This document shows positions 1 to 9,124 of a stretch of 64,000 bases of DNA, one piece after another. This stretch comes from Nocardia transvalensis NBRC 15921 (lineage in GTDB: Bacteria; Actinomycetota; Actinomycetes; Mycobacteriales; Mycobacteriaceae): assembly GCF_000308875.1 (NCBI RefSeq), contig NZ_BAGL01000126.1, positions 62,001 to 126,000 of the forward strand. The letters run 5' to 3'. The notes beneath the pieces were generated by a model. It had not been told where the DNA came from. It was given only the letters and a program-made list of their open reading frames with translations, and did not search any database. Position 1 is the stretch's first letter; each line of letters starts with the position of its first letter. The position numbers and the translations under genes were made by a program.

Positions 1-1
1 T

Positions 2-1918
2 ATCGTCGCCCGATGGCCCGGCAGCGCTCCGACCGGGACCGTCTACCTTGCCGCGCACTACGATTCCGTGCCCTCGGGCCCCGGCGCGAACGACGACGGC
101 GTGGGGGTCGCGACGATCCTGGAGGCCGTCCGCGCGCTGCGGGCGAGCGGTGCGACGCCGCGCAACGACCTCGTCGTCCTGCTGACCGACGCCGAGGAAC
201 TCGGGCTCCTGGGGGCCGAGGCGTTCGCGGACGCGGGCCACGCCGATCCGCGCGGCGGGGTGGTCGTCAATCACGAGGCGCGTGGAGCGGGCGGCCCGCC
301 GCTGCTGTGGCGGATCACCCATCCCGACGGGGATCTGATCCGCACGGTCGCCGGGATCCCGCATCCCGACACCGACTCGCTGTCGACCACGCTGGCGGGC
401 GCCCAGACGGGCAGCAACACCGATTTCGCCGCCCTCGACCCCACCGGCCTGCGCGTCCTGGACTGGGCGTACGCGGGCCGGAACGCTTACTACCACAATC
501 CATTCGACGATCCGGCCCACGTGAGTCTCGCGACCGTGCAGCAGCTGGGCGACAACACGGTCGCGCAGTCCCGCGCCTTCGGCGACCGCGACCTCGCGAA
601 TCGGGCCGACGACGACCGCGCGTACTTCTCGCTGCCGTTCGGGACGCTGATCGTGCTGCCGCTGTGGCTGATCGCCGTTCTCGCGGTGGCCGCGCTGATC
701 GCCGCGGGGTGGGTGGTCCGGGCGCTGCGGCGCGACGGCGAGGCGTCCGTGCGGCGCGTACTCGGCGCGGCGGCGACCGCCCTGCTCGCGCTGCCCGTGG
801 CGATGGGAGCGACATACGGGCTGTGGGCGGCGGTCGTGGCGATCCGGCCGGAGTATCGGCCGCTGTTCGTCGACCCGTACCGGCCGGAGAGCTATTACGC
901 GGCGGTGCTGGTGCTGTGTGTCGCCGTGCTCGCCGCCTGGTACACGCTCGCGCGCAAGCTATTCGGGCCCTCCGCCGCCGCGGTCGGCATGCTGTGCTGC
1001 GTGACGGTCCTGGGCGCGGGATTCACCGCGGTGGCCCCCGCTGCCGCCCAGGCGCTCGTCGTCCCCGGGTTCTTCGCCGCGGCCGGTGTGGCGCTCACCT
1101 TCTCGATTCCCGCGCCGTGGCGGCTGCCGGTGCTCACCGTCTTCCTGACGCCCGCGGCACTCTTCCTCGGCGCCACGGTGTGGTCGGGGTTGCAGACCGG
1201 CATCACCGGCGCGCCCTTCCTCGTCGCTCCGTCCGTGGTGCTGCTGGGCGGGCTGCTGTGGTTCCCGCTCACGCACGCCTGGCCGAAACGTCGCGCGGTT
1301 CTGATCCCCGCCGCCGCACTGGTTCTCGCGGTGGCGCTGGCCGCGGCCGGGCTCGCGGTCGACCGGTTCGACGACCGGCATCCGCTGATGTCGCAGCTGG
1401 CCTACGCGCTGGACGCGGACCGCCAGGAGGCACAGTGGATTTCACGGCAGCCGCCGGATCACTGGACGCGGCGGTTCGTCGAATCGGGGGCTCCACGAGG
1501 ACAATTCGCGGACCTGTGGTCCGAGACCGTCGCCGCCGGCCCCGCGCCGGCGCGGCCGCTCTCCGCACCGGTCGCCGAGGTCCTGTCCGATACCACGGAT
1601 TCCGGTCATCGGACGATACGGCTGCGCCTGCGGTCCACCCGGGGCGCCACCGCCCTCGCGCTGCGCTACGACACGCCGATCCACACGCTGCGTGTCGCGG
1701 GACGCGACCTGACTCCCGCACCGAAACAGGGCTTCCAGTTCACCGCGCCCCCGGCCGAGGGGATCGACGTGGAACTGACCGCTCCGGCCGGACCGCTCGC
1801 CCTGCGCGTGGTCGACTACTCCTGGCTTCCCGATTCGGGTCTCGCCGATCCGCCGCCGGACATCTTCTACCGTCAGGACAGCGCGGCCGCCGTCTTCGCG
1901 ACCGTCAAGGGTGTGTGA
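2..1918 (+). CDS. M28-family membrane zinc aminopeptidase, 5' end outside the window
   Basis: Metallopeptidase that should trim N-terminal residues outside the membrane. The frame is open from base 2 with no start, so the N-terminus is missing; 638 residues are visible. The M28 zinc site is present in order: HYDS near residue 19, GANDDG, the catalytic pair in LTDAEELG, and YYHNPFDDPAH near residue 165. After the peptidase domain come about eight hydrophobic helices (roughly residues 210-450), then a soluble C-terminal domain. This is the architecture of Fxna/ER-type M28 peptidases with an integral membrane half. The gene runs convergent with the small gene that ends 8 bp downstream. Family assignment is firm; substrate unknown. 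Confidence 0.9.
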   Translation: MVARWPGSAPTGTVYLAAHYDSVPSGPGANDDGVGVATILEAVRALRASGATPRNDLVVLLTDAEELGLLGAEAFADAGHADPRGGVVVNHEARGAGGPPLLWRITHPDGDLIRTVAGIPHPDTDSLSTTLAGAQTGSNTDFAALDPTGLRVLDWAYAGRNAYYHNPFDDPAHVSLATVQQLGDNTVAQSRAFGDRDLANRADDDRAYFSLPFGTLIVLPLWLIAVLAVAALIAAGWVVRALRRDGEASVRRVLGAAATALLALPVAMGATYGLWAAVVAIRPEYRPLFVDPYRPESYYAAVLVLCVAVLAAWYTLARKLFGPSAAAVGMLCCVTVLGAGFTAVAPAAAQALVVPGFFAAAGVALTFSIPAPWRLPVLTVFLTPAALFLGATVWSGLQTGITGAPFLVAPSVVLLGGLLWFPLTHAWPKRRAVLIPAAALVLAVALAAAGLAVDRFDDRHPLMSQLAYALDADRQEAQWISRQPPDHWTRRFVESGAPRGQFADLWSETVAAGPAPARPLSAPVAEVLSDTTDSGHRTIRLRLRSTRGATALALRYDTPIHTLRVAGRDLTPAPKQGFQFTAPPAEGIDVELTAPAGPLALRVVDYSWLPDSGLADPPPDIFYRQDSAAAVFATVKGV

Positions 1919-1925
1919 GCGCGGG

Positions 1926-2327
1926 TCAGTGGTGCACCGAGGCCCGGCGCCAGGCGGTCACGGGTTGCAGGTAGCCGTTGGCGTTGAGCCATTGCACCGT
2001 GTCGGCGATATCGTCCACCGGGATGCCCGAATCGCGGGCCAGGTCGTCGATGGTGCCGGCGCCGCCGGACTCCTTCACCTGATGCAGCACGTACAGCTCG
2101 AATTCGGTGAGCTGGTGGTGCGATCCGAGTACGTAGGTGGCGCCGACGGTGAGCTGCCACGCGGTCGTTTGCACGATATAGCGGTGACGGCGCAGGAACG
2201 CCAGCGTGTCCTCCACCGCGTACGCGGGTTGATCCAGGAGGCGCGCCAACTCGTCGGCGGTGTGGGCGGCTGGGCTGTCGGCCAAAATCTCGAGCGTGTC
2301 GAGTTGGGCTGGGGTGAGTTCAGTCAT
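1926..2327 (-). CDS. Small winged-helix-like hypothetical protein
   Basis: 133 residues starting MTELTPAQLDTLEIL. The pattern suggests two tandem winged-helix-like halves: helices around 'HTADELARLLD' followed by 'VEDTLAFLRRHRYIVQ', then 'GTIDDLARDSGIPVDDI' followed by 'TVQWLNANGYLQPV'. Such folds serve in DNA binding or protein contacts, but no regulator family was recognised. A longer reading of this frame to about 3077 would run antisense through the phosphatase gene, so the internal ATG at 2327 was chosen. It lies between the PhoD gene and the M28 gene; no partner is obvious. Confidence 0.6.
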   Translation of the reverse strand: MTELTPAQLDTLEILADSPAAHTADELARLLDQPAYAVEDTLAFLRRHRYIVQTTAWQLTVGATYVLGSHHQLTEFELYVLHQVKESGGAGTIDDLARDSGIPVDDIADTVQWLNANGYLQPVTAWRRASVHH

Positions 2328-2457
2328 TCCTCGATACCGATGGTGGCAGCTTGTCCGGGGGCGTGAGCAGACGGTACAGGTAACTTGACGAATTCGCCCA
2401 GTCGCTGAATTTCCAGTGGTGGCAGTACTTGTGAACGGCGGTGGTTTCGATCGGCCG

Positions 2458-4116
2458 TTATCGTGGCGGGTACGCACCGGACGGTGACGGCGCCGCGGCA
2501 TCAGGCGCCGGGTTTGTGACAGGGTCCGGCCGCGAGGCTGCCGTCGTGCCGGGAATGCCGTCCTGCACAACGAATCCGGCGCGCGTGGTGATCGGAGCCC
2601 CCGGCGTCCGGATATACGGCACGACCCGAAAGTCGCTGCGCCACAGCCGGTGATCCAGCTCCACGCGCACGTAGCCGCGCTGTCCGTTGAAGAATCTGAG
2701 ATCCGGGTTGGCGGCCAGCAGCTGCCGTCCGCGCTCTGGAAGGTCGGCGCCGTCACCGCCGGTGGTGATCGAGGTGCCGGTGAATTCGGTGGCGACGACC
2801 GGCGATTCCGGCCGGGCGTAGTCGGCGCGCAGGTCGGCGGCGTAGTTCTCGTGCCGGTCGCCGGTGATGACGACGAGGTTGCGCACGCCGCGATCGGCCG
2901 CCGCGCCCAGCACCGCGTTGCGGTCGGCGACGTAGCCGTCCCACGAGTCGGTGCCCACGGCGACGCCCGGGCCCGGATCGTAGTCGGACTGGGCCATCGC
3001 CACCTGGTTCCCGAGGATCTGCCAGCGCGCGGGTGATCCGGTGAGGCCGTCGAGCAGCCATTCCCGTTGCCGCGCACCGAGTATCGTGCGGCCGTCCGCG
3101 AACCGGTCGTCGCATCCGGTGACGAGGCTGCCGTCGCCGCACGCCTGCCGGGTCCGATACTGCCGGGTGTCGAGCATGGTGATCTCCGCGAGATCGCCGA
3201 ACCGGTAGCGGCGGTGCAGATGCACGGCGGGCCCGGACGGCAGCTGAGCGAGTCGCAGCGGCTGATGCTCGTACATGGCCTGGAAAGCGGCCGCGCGACG
3301 CCGCCGGAACAGCGCGGGGATCCGGTAGATGTCGAGGCCCAGCCCGGGCGAATCGCCGGCCCAGTTGTTGTCGACCTCGTGATCGTCCATGGTGACCAGC
3401 CACGGGAAGGCGGCGTGCGCGGCCCGCAGCGGCGGCTCGGCCTTGTTCTGCGCGTAGAGCAGCCGGTAGCCGGCCAGATCGACGGCCTCGGTCCAGAACC
3501 GGCGGTCCATCGTCGCGCCCGACCGGCCCAGCATCCACGCGCGCTCGTAGATGTAGTCGCCCAGATGCACGACCAGATCCAGGTCCTCGGCGCTCATGTG
3601 CTCGTAGGCGGTGAAGTAGCCGGAACTCCAGGACTGGCAGGAGGCGAATGCGAAACGCATTCGCGCGGTCGGGGTTCCGGGCGCGGGGGCGGTGCGGGTC
3701 CGGCCCACCGGCGAGATCGCCGAGCCCGCGCGGAAGCGGTAGAAGTACCAGCGATCCGGCTCCAGCCCGTGCACCTCCGGATGCACACTGTGGGCGAACT
3801 CACGCGTCGCGACCGCCGATCCGCGGGCCGCCACCCGCCGGAAGCCCTCGTCCTCGGCGACCTCGTAGTCGACGGTCACCGGCGCGAGCGCCATCCCGCC
3901 GAGCCCGTCTGGGGCCAGCGGATCCGGTGCGAGCCGAGTCCACAACACCACCCCGTCGGCGGTCGGATCCCCGGACGCCACGCCGAGAGCGAACGGATCG
4001 TTCCCCCGCCATCGCGGCGCGGCGTACCTCGCGCTCGCGCCCATCGAGGCCCCGACCAGCAGCGCGCCCGCCCCCGCGGACCCGAGTCTCATCAGCTGCC
4101 GCCGCGACAGAGCCAT
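2458..4116 (-). CDS. PhoD-family alkaline phosphatase/phosphodiesterase, Tat-exported
   Basis: 552 residues. The N-terminus has a twin-arginine motif (SRRQLMRLG) followed by a small-residue hydrophobic stretch, so export by Tat and action outside the membrane are expected. The N-terminal domain (DPFALGVASGDP, VVLWTRL) is the PhoD Fn3-like part. Metal-site motifs of the catalytic domain follow: FASCQSW, HLGDYIYE, MDDHEVDNNW and TGDRHEN. PhoD enzymes use calcium and iron to release phosphate from mono- or diesters. Length is normal for the family. It diverges from the NmrA-like gene, with 50 bp between the starts. No Pho box was identified. Confidence 0.92.
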   Translation of the reverse strand: MALSRRQLMRLGSAGAGALLVGASMGASARYAAPRWRGNDPFALGVASGDPTADGVVLWTRLAPDPLAPDGLGGMALAPVTVDYEVAEDEGFRRVAARGSAVATREFAHSVHPEVHGLEPDRWYFYRFRAGSAISPVGRTRTAPAPGTPTARMRFAFASCQSWSSGYFTAYEHMSAEDLDLVVHLGDYIYERAWMLGRSGATMDRRFWTEAVDLAGYRLLYAQNKAEPPLRAAHAAFPWLVTMDDHEVDNNWAGDSPGLGLDIYRIPALFRRRRAAAFQAMYEHQPLRLAQLPSGPAVHLHRRYRFGDLAEITMLDTRQYRTRQACGDGSLVTGCDDRFADGRTILGARQREWLLDGLTGSPARWQILGNQVAMAQSDYDPGPGVAVGTDSWDGYVADRNAVLGAAADRGVRNLVVITGDRHENYAADLRADYARPESPVVATEFTGTSITTGGDGADLPERGRQLLAANPDLRFFNGQRGYVRVELDHRLWRSDFRVVPYIRTPGAPITTRAGFVVQDGIPGTTAASRPDPVTNPAPDAAAPSPSGAYPPR

Positions 4117-4166
4117 ATGCCAGACTAACGCGGCCCTCCCTGCCGAAGATCGGAAGGAGAACCACT

Positions 4167-5003
4167 GTGACCACCTTGGTGATCGGCGCGCGCGGCTTCG
4201 TCGGCGGCGGCGTCCTGACCCGGCTGCTCGAGTCGGGCGAATCCGTCCGTGCCTCCAGCCGTGACCCCGAGACCGCTCGATTCCCCGACGGCGTCGAGGC
4301 CGTCCGCGCCGACCTGACGGATCCCTCGACCCTGCCCGCCGCGCTGGCGGGCGTGACGAAGGTCTTCCTCTACGCCCATCCGGAAACGGCCGCGGAGTTC
4401 GCCGCCGCGGCGGTGGCGGCGGGCGTGGAGCATGTGGCGCTGCTGTCCTCCGGCACCGTCGTGCAGCCGAACGCGGAGCAGAATCCGATCGCGGTCCGGC
4501 ACGCGACCGTCGAGCAGGCCCTGACGGACTCCGGCCTGCCGCACACGTTCGTGCGGCCGGGCTACTTCGCCACCAACTCGCTGCGGTGGACGTCCATTCG
4601 CACCGACCGGGTGTTCCGCACGTCTTTCCCCGACGCGACCACCTCTCCCGTGCACGAACGCGACATCTCCGACGTGGCCGCGCACGCCCTGCTCCACCAG
4701 GCCGGTACGTCCGCGGCGCACTCGGTGCTCGGGCCGGGTCCGATCACCCTGCGCGACCAGGTCGCCGCGATCTCCGACGCGCTGGGCGAACCCGTGCGTC
4801 TCGAGGAGGTCGACGTCGACACCTACCGCGCCGAGTTGCTCACCCAGCTCCCGCCTTTCGTCGTGGACATGTTCATCCGCTCCGAGGGCACCGTCCCCAA
4901 CCCGCCACCCGACATCGCCACCGACTCGGTCCCCGACCTCCTCGGCCGCCCGGCCCTGTCGTTCACCGAATGGGCCCGAGACCACGCCGCCGACTTTCGC
5001 TGA
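4167..5003 (+). CDS. NmrA/SDR-type NAD(P)-binding oxidoreductase
   Basis: 278 residues. It begins with GTG (VTTLVIGARGFVGGG) after a GGAAGGAG ribosome-binding site at 4151-4158, which decides the start over longer in-frame readings that are antisense to the phosphatase gene. The glycine-rich nucleotide loop is at residues 6-13. The order LLSSGTVV, HTFVRPGYFATN, VHERDISDVAA is typical of atypical SDRs of the NmrA/quinone-reductase group, which often lack a classical YxxxK pair. Catalysis is uncertain: it may reduce a small substrate or act as a redox sensor. No operon partner. Confidence 0.8.
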   Translation: MTTLVIGARGFVGGGVLTRLLESGESVRASSRDPETARFPDGVEAVRADLTDPSTLPAALAGVTKVFLYAHPETAAEFAAAAVAAGVEHVALLSSGTVVQPNAEQNPIAVRHATVEQALTDSGLPHTFVRPGYFATNSLRWTSIRTDRVFRTSFPDATTSPVHERDISDVAAHALLHQAGTSAAHSVLGPGPITLRDQVAAISDALGEPVRLEEVDVDTYRAELLTQLPPFVVDMFIRSEGTVPNPPPDIATDSVPDLLGRPALSFTEWARDHAADFR

Positions 5004-5054
5004 GCCGCCATGTCCCACCGGCTACGTCTCGGTGAGAATCGTGGGCGCCAGGGA

Positions 5055-5077
5055 TTCCGGCCGAAAGCATGCCGGAA
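5055..5077 (+). repeat. Hairpin element copy 1
   Basis: Stem TTCCGGC, loop CGAAAGCAT, stem GCCGGAA. One of eleven copies in the window (see findings). It lies between two plus-strand genes. The loop carries G in place of the usual A at its second position. Confidence 0.85.
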
Positions 5078-5189
5078 AAATGGTGCTGCGGGCCACATGC
5101 CGCCGGGGCAGTGCCCGAAGTGGGTGTGGGGCAGGTCATCTCGCGGGGAGGGGCGGGCCGATCCACGGCTCGGCGGTACTCTCGGGCTG

Positions 5190-6716
5190 GTGAGGAAGTG
5201 GTTGCGGCGGAAGTCCTATCCGGTCGGGCGGTTCGATCGGGCGGTCGGTGGGGGCGTGGCGATGCTGCCCGTCTCGGGACTCGATCGGGGGATGCTGCGG
5301 CTGACGCGCTCCGCCGATCACGGTGTGCTGTGGCTGGTCATCGCGGCCGTGCTGGCCACCCGCAAGGGGGCGAGCCGGCGGGCCGCGCTGCGCGGTGTGG
5401 TCGCGCTCGGCGGCGCCAGTGTCAGCGCCAATACGGTGAAGGCGGTGTTCGGGCGACGGCGGCCGGCGCCCGAACTGCTCCCGCTGGATCGGCGGCTCAT
5501 TCGCCGCCCGATGTCGTCCTCGTTCCCCTCGGGGCACAGCGCCTCGGCGATCGCGTTCGCCACCGCGGTCGCGATGGAGAGTCCGCGCAGCGCGCGGGTG
5601 GTGGCCCCGCTGGCCGCCACGGTCGCGTATTCGCGGGTGCACACGGGCGTGCACTGGACCTCCGACGTCCTGGTCGGCGCGGCGCTCGGCAGCGGGATCG
5701 CGCTGGCCACGCGGCGGTGGTGGCCGATCCGGCACTCCGACGAGGCGCGGGCCCGCCCGGTCCGCGAGGTGCCCGTGCTGATCGACGGCAAGGGCCTCGT
5801 GGTGGTGGTCAATCCGATGTCCGGCGATCCCGGCTACGACCCGGCCGACGACATCGCCCGGGCCCTGCCCGCCGCCACCGTGCTGCGGACCGAACCCGGC
5901 GTCGACTGTGCCGAACAGCTGACGCGGGTGCTGGCGGAGCGCGCCGAGCGGCCCGCCGCGGTGGGCGTCGCGGGCGGTGACGGCACGGTCGCGGCGATCG
6001 CGACCGTGGCGCTGGACCAGGATCTGCCGCTGGTGGTCATCCCCACCGGCACCCTCAACCACTTCGCCCGTGATGTCGGCGTCTACGACCTGCGCGAGGT
6101 CGTGGACGCCACCGGCGCCGGAGAGGCGGTCTCGGTGGACGTCGCGAGCGTGGAATACGGCAGCGGCGGCGAGTCCCGCACCCAGTATTGGATCAATACC
6201 GCCAGCATCGGCGCCTACTCCGATCTGGTGCGGCTGCGCGAGAAGTGGGAGAAGCGCTGGGGCAAGTGGCCCGCCTTCGCCGCGGCCCTGCTGGTCACCC
6301 TGCGCCGGGCCGAGCCGATCCGCGTCGACGTGGACGGCCGCAGCCGCGAGGTGTGGTTCCTGTTCGTGGGCAACGGGTATTACGACCCGCCCGGCGCGGT
6401 CCCCGCGTTCCGTTCCCGCCTGGACTCCGGTCTGCTGGACGTCCGCTGGCTGCGCGCGGACCTGAAGTTCTCCCGCACCCGCGCCGCGGGCGCCCTGCTG
6501 CTCGCCGCCATCGGCCACAGCAAGGTCTACGGCGAGCAGATGGTCGCGGGCCTGACCGTCCACCTCCGCTCCCCCCAGGCCGTCGCCACCGACGGCGAGG
6601 TCGTCGGCGAGGGCACCCGCCTCCACTTCTCGGTCCCCGGCCAGATAGCCGTCTACCGCCGCGACGAACAGAACCCCCGCTGGGCCGACCGCGACCGCCC
6701 CCACCACAGGCAGTAG
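5190..6716 (+). CDS. Fused PAP2 phosphatase / diacylglycerol-kinase-like protein
   Basis: 508 residues from a GTG at 5190 (VRKWLRRKSYPVG). The frame stays open back to 5010, but that extension would translate hairpin element copy 1 and is rejected. Residues 1-190 are a membrane PAP2 lipid phosphatase: KAVFGRRRP, PSGHSASA and the final motif YSRVHTGVHWTSDV. Residues 205-500 are a DAGK/sphingosine-kinase-type domain: VVVNPMSGD, AGGDGTVAA, IPTGTLNHFARD. The fusion is known in actinobacteria and suggests linked dephosphorylation and phosphorylation of a lipid at the membrane; the substrate is unknown. The last 150 bp are unusually C-rich on the coding strand. Confidence 0.9.
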   Translation: MRKWLRRKSYPVGRFDRAVGGGVAMLPVSGLDRGMLRLTRSADHGVLWLVIAAVLATRKGASRRAALRGVVALGGASVSANTVKAVFGRRRPAPELLPLDRRLIRRPMSSSFPSGHSASAIAFATAVAMESPRSARVVAPLAATVAYSRVHTGVHWTSDVLVGAALGSGIALATRRWWPIRHSDEARARPVREVPVLIDGKGLVVVVNPMSGDPGYDPADDIARALPAATVLRTEPGVDCAEQLTRVLAERAERPAAVGVAGGDGTVAAIATVALDQDLPLVVIPTGTLNHFARDVGVYDLREVVDATGAGEAVSVDVASVEYGSGGESRTQYWINTASIGAYSDLVRLREKWEKRWGKWPAFAAALLVTLRRAEPIRVDVDGRSREVWFLFVGNGYYDPPGAVPAFRSRLDSGLLDVRWLRADLKFSRTRAAGALLLAAIGHSKVYGEQMVAGLTVHLRSPQAVATDGEVVGEGTRLHFSVPGQIAVYRRDEQNPRWADRDRPHHRQ

Positions 6717-6740
6717 GCGAGGGCGGGCCGCGCCGTCAGT

Positions 6741-8237
6741 TCACACGTTCGGATGCGCCCGCCGCAACGCGCGCAGTTCGTCCGCTCGCGGATCCGCGAC
6801 GTCATAGGACTCGGGCGAATCGAAGATCCGCACCGAACGCGTGGCGGCGTCGAAGGCGGACCACCCCGGGTCGCCGTGCGTCGCGAAGCGGACCCACGCC
6901 CGGTGCACCTCGTCGGCCAGCCGCTGCGGCGGGTTCGGCCCGGTCAGGGTGTGCGCCTCGTCGATCTGGTCGAAGACGAAGGGCACCTCCATGACGTGGG
7001 AGGCGCCGAGGTCGGGGATGCCGGAGCGCCATGCGAACTCGTAGACGTAGGTCGAATTCCCCGCTGCCGCGGTGTATTCCGCGATGCGCATGGCATCGTC
7101 ACGGAACACCAGGTCGGTCACGACGGCCGCGAAGACATCGGCGGGGGACGCACCCGGGCGATTGGCGGCGTAGCGCTCCGCGACCGCGGGCTCGAGCCCG
7201 TACCGCGCCAGCGCGATCGGTAGCGTCTCGGCGGTGATCCCCGCGGCGATTCCGGTCGGGAAGGTGTAGAACCGGAATTCCTCGGCGGTCCAGCCGATGA
7301 TCAGCGGGACCGTCCGATCCGGGTGGGCCGCAAGGATATCCGTCGGCCGGTCCGGGATCAGCTCGCCGTCGATCACGGGGAAGAAGCTGAGGATGCCGAG
7401 CCCGTTCGTGATGACCGAGGCGCCCCACCGGGCGGGATCCGGATCGGTCATCAGATCGAGCGCGGTCGCGTCCTGCGCCGACCGCAGCTGATCCGGGCCG
7501 AGTTCGCCGAAGGCCGCGGCCGTCGGGTCGATGCCGATCTTCGCGGCCACCTGCTCGGCGACCTTGCGCGCGTCGTCGGCCGCGGCGACGGCGGATCCGT
7601 TGGCGCTCTGCACGATCGCGCGCCGGAACAGCCCGCGCGCCTGCGGGGCGACGAGCAGGTTCACCACGCTCATCCCGCCGGCCGACTCGCCGAAGACGGT
7701 CACATTCCCCGGATCTCCGCCGAAGGCCGCCACATTCTCCTGCACCCAGTGCAACGCGAAGATCTGGTCGCGCAGGCCACGATTGAGCGGTGCGCCCGGG
7801 ACGGCCGCGAATCCGGAGATCCCGAGCCGGTAGTTGATCGATACGACCACGACCCCGTCGCGCGCGAATGCGCTGCCGTCGTAGATCTTTTGCGAGTTCG
7901 ACCCGCGGACGAACGCGCCGCCGTGGATCCACACCAGCACCGGCAGCCCCGAGCCGCCGGCGTCCGGGGTCCAGACGTTCACGTTGAGGTACTCGTCGCC
8001 GGGAACGCCGTCGCTGCCGATCAGCGCGTGGATCGGCGCCGGATACGGCGACTGCGCGCAGGTGGCCCCCAGCTCGACGGCGTCGCGCACCCCGGACCAT
8101 TCGGTCACCGGCTGCGGCGCCTCGAACCGCGCGGGGCCCACCGGCGGCGCGGCGTAGGGAATACCCAGGAAGCTGCTGATCCCGCCGTCGGCCAGCCCCC
8201 GCACCTTGCCACCCGAGACGGACACGATCGTTTCCAT
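6741..8237 (-). CDS. Type-B carboxylesterase/lipase
   Basis: 498 residues. The ATG at 8237 follows a near-perfect Shine-Dalgarno (rc of ACCTCCTTCG, 8241-8250), which fixes the start against a longer reading. alpha/beta-hydrolase of the para-nitrobenzyl-esterase type: SFLGIPYAAPP near the N-terminus, oxyanion-hole WIHGGAF near residue 105, nucleophile elbow FGESAGGMS near residue 188, and a likely catalytic His in SHVMEVPFVF near residue 410. No signal peptide, so it is probably cytoplasmic. It should hydrolyse small carboxylic esters. It is followed upstream by the SDR/MFS pair on the same strand, but the 140-bp gap argues for its own promoter. Confidence 0.9.
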   Translation of the reverse strand: METIVSVSGGKVRGLADGGISSFLGIPYAAPPVGPARFEAPQPVTEWSGVRDAVELGATCAQSPYPAPIHALIGSDGVPGDEYLNVNVWTPDAGGSGLPVLVWIHGGAFVRGSNSQKIYDGSAFARDGVVVVSINYRLGISGFAAVPGAPLNRGLRDQIFALHWVQENVAAFGGDPGNVTVFGESAGGMSVVNLLVAPQARGLFRRAIVQSANGSAVAAADDARKVAEQVAAKIGIDPTAAAFGELGPDQLRSAQDATALDLMTDPDPARWGASVITNGLGILSFFPVIDGELIPDRPTDILAAHPDRTVPLIIGWTAEEFRFYTFPTGIAAGITAETLPIALARYGLEPAVAERYAANRPGASPADVFAAVVTDLVFRDDAMRIAEYTAAAGNSTYVYEFAWRSGIPDLGASHVMEVPFVFDQIDEAHTLTGPNPPQRLADEVHRAWVRFATHGDPGWSAFDAATRSVRIFDSPESYDVADPRADELRALRRAHPNV

Positions 8238-8377
8238 GTGACCTCCTTCGTTCCCGTGATTCTCGCCCGACCCCGAGACTCCTCGCACGGGATTGCCCAC
8301 ATGTCCGCCCCGGCCGGCGCGGCTGACACGTCATTCAGACTGGCATACGCGAGGCAAGCGAGGCACGCGGGTGATGG

Positions 8378-9124
8378 CTACCGGGCGCTCCAGCCCCCGT
8401 CCATCACGTAGGACGCGCCCGTCACCATGCCCGCGTCGGCGGACACCAGCCAGTGCACCAGTGCCGCAACTTCTTCCGGCTCGATGAGGCGTTTGATCAC
8501 GCTCTCGGTGAGCAGGACCTGTTCCACCACTTCCTGTTCGGCGATGCCGTGGGCGCGTGCCTGATCCGCGATCTGCTTGTCCACCAACGGTGTTCGCACA
8601 TAGCCGGGATTCACGCAGTTGCTGGTGACGCCGTGCGGCCCGCCCTCGAGCGCCGTCACCTTCGACAATCCCTCGAGCGCGTGCTTGGCGGTGACGTAGG
8701 CGACCTTGTACTGCGAGGCCCGGATCCCGTGCACCGACGAGATATTGACGATCCGCCCGAATCCGCCCGCGTACATGTGCGGCAGCGCGGCCCGCACGAG
8801 GAGGAACGGCGCCTCCACCATCAGCGCGAGCATCCGGCGGAACTGCTCAGGCGGAAAGTCCTCGATCGGGCTGACGCTCTGCACGCCCGCGTTGTTGACC
8901 AGAATGTCGGTCTCCAGCCGCAGCTCCGCCAGGGCGTCGACGTCCAGGAGATCCACCGCCCAGGCCCGCCCGCCGATCTCGCGGGCCAGCGTCTCGGCCC
9001 CGGCCGCGTCCACATCGGCGACCGTGACGGCCGCGCCGCGAGCGGCCAGGGCCCGCGCGCACGCCGCCCCGATACCGCTCGCGCCGCCGGTCACCACGGC
9101 CGTCCGCCCGGTCAGATCGCTCAT
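8378..9124 (-). CDS. SDR dehydrogenase, 3-hydroxybutyrate-dehydrogenase-like
   Basis: 248 residues, classical SDR: TGGASGIG near residue 13, NNAG near 80, catalytic Ser in NISSVHG near 130 and Tyr/Lys in YVTAKHALEG near 145. Sequence features such as SVHGIRASQYKVAYVTAKH and VNPGYVRTPLVDKQI resemble D-3-hydroxybutyrate dehydrogenases, which interconvert 3-hydroxybutyrate and acetoacetate with NAD. Its ATG overlaps the stop of the upstream MFS gene (ATGA, 9121-9124), so the two are translated together. The transporter may bring in the hydroxy- or keto-acid used here; that link is inference. Confidence 0.82.
   Translation of the reverse strand: MSDLTGRTAVVTGGASGIGAACARALAARGAAVTVADVDAAGAETLAREIGGRAWAVDLLDVDALAELRLETDILVNNAGVQSVSPIEDFPPEQFRRMLALMVEAPFLLVRAALPHMYAGGFGRIVNISSVHGIRASQYKVAYVTAKHALEGLSKVTALEGGPHGVTSNCVNPGYVRTPLVDKQIADQARAHGIAEQEVVEQVLLTESVIKRLIEPEEVAALVHWLVSADAGMVTGASYVMDGGWSAR

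Noticed and set aside
2753..3538. Second minus-strand frame inside the phosphatase gene
   Set aside because: Arg/Gly-rich translation typical of an alternate frame in high-GC coding sequence.
5010..5189. N-terminal extension of the PAP2/kinase fusion
   Set aside because: Would translate hairpin copy 1; homologous proteins begin near VRKWLRRKS.
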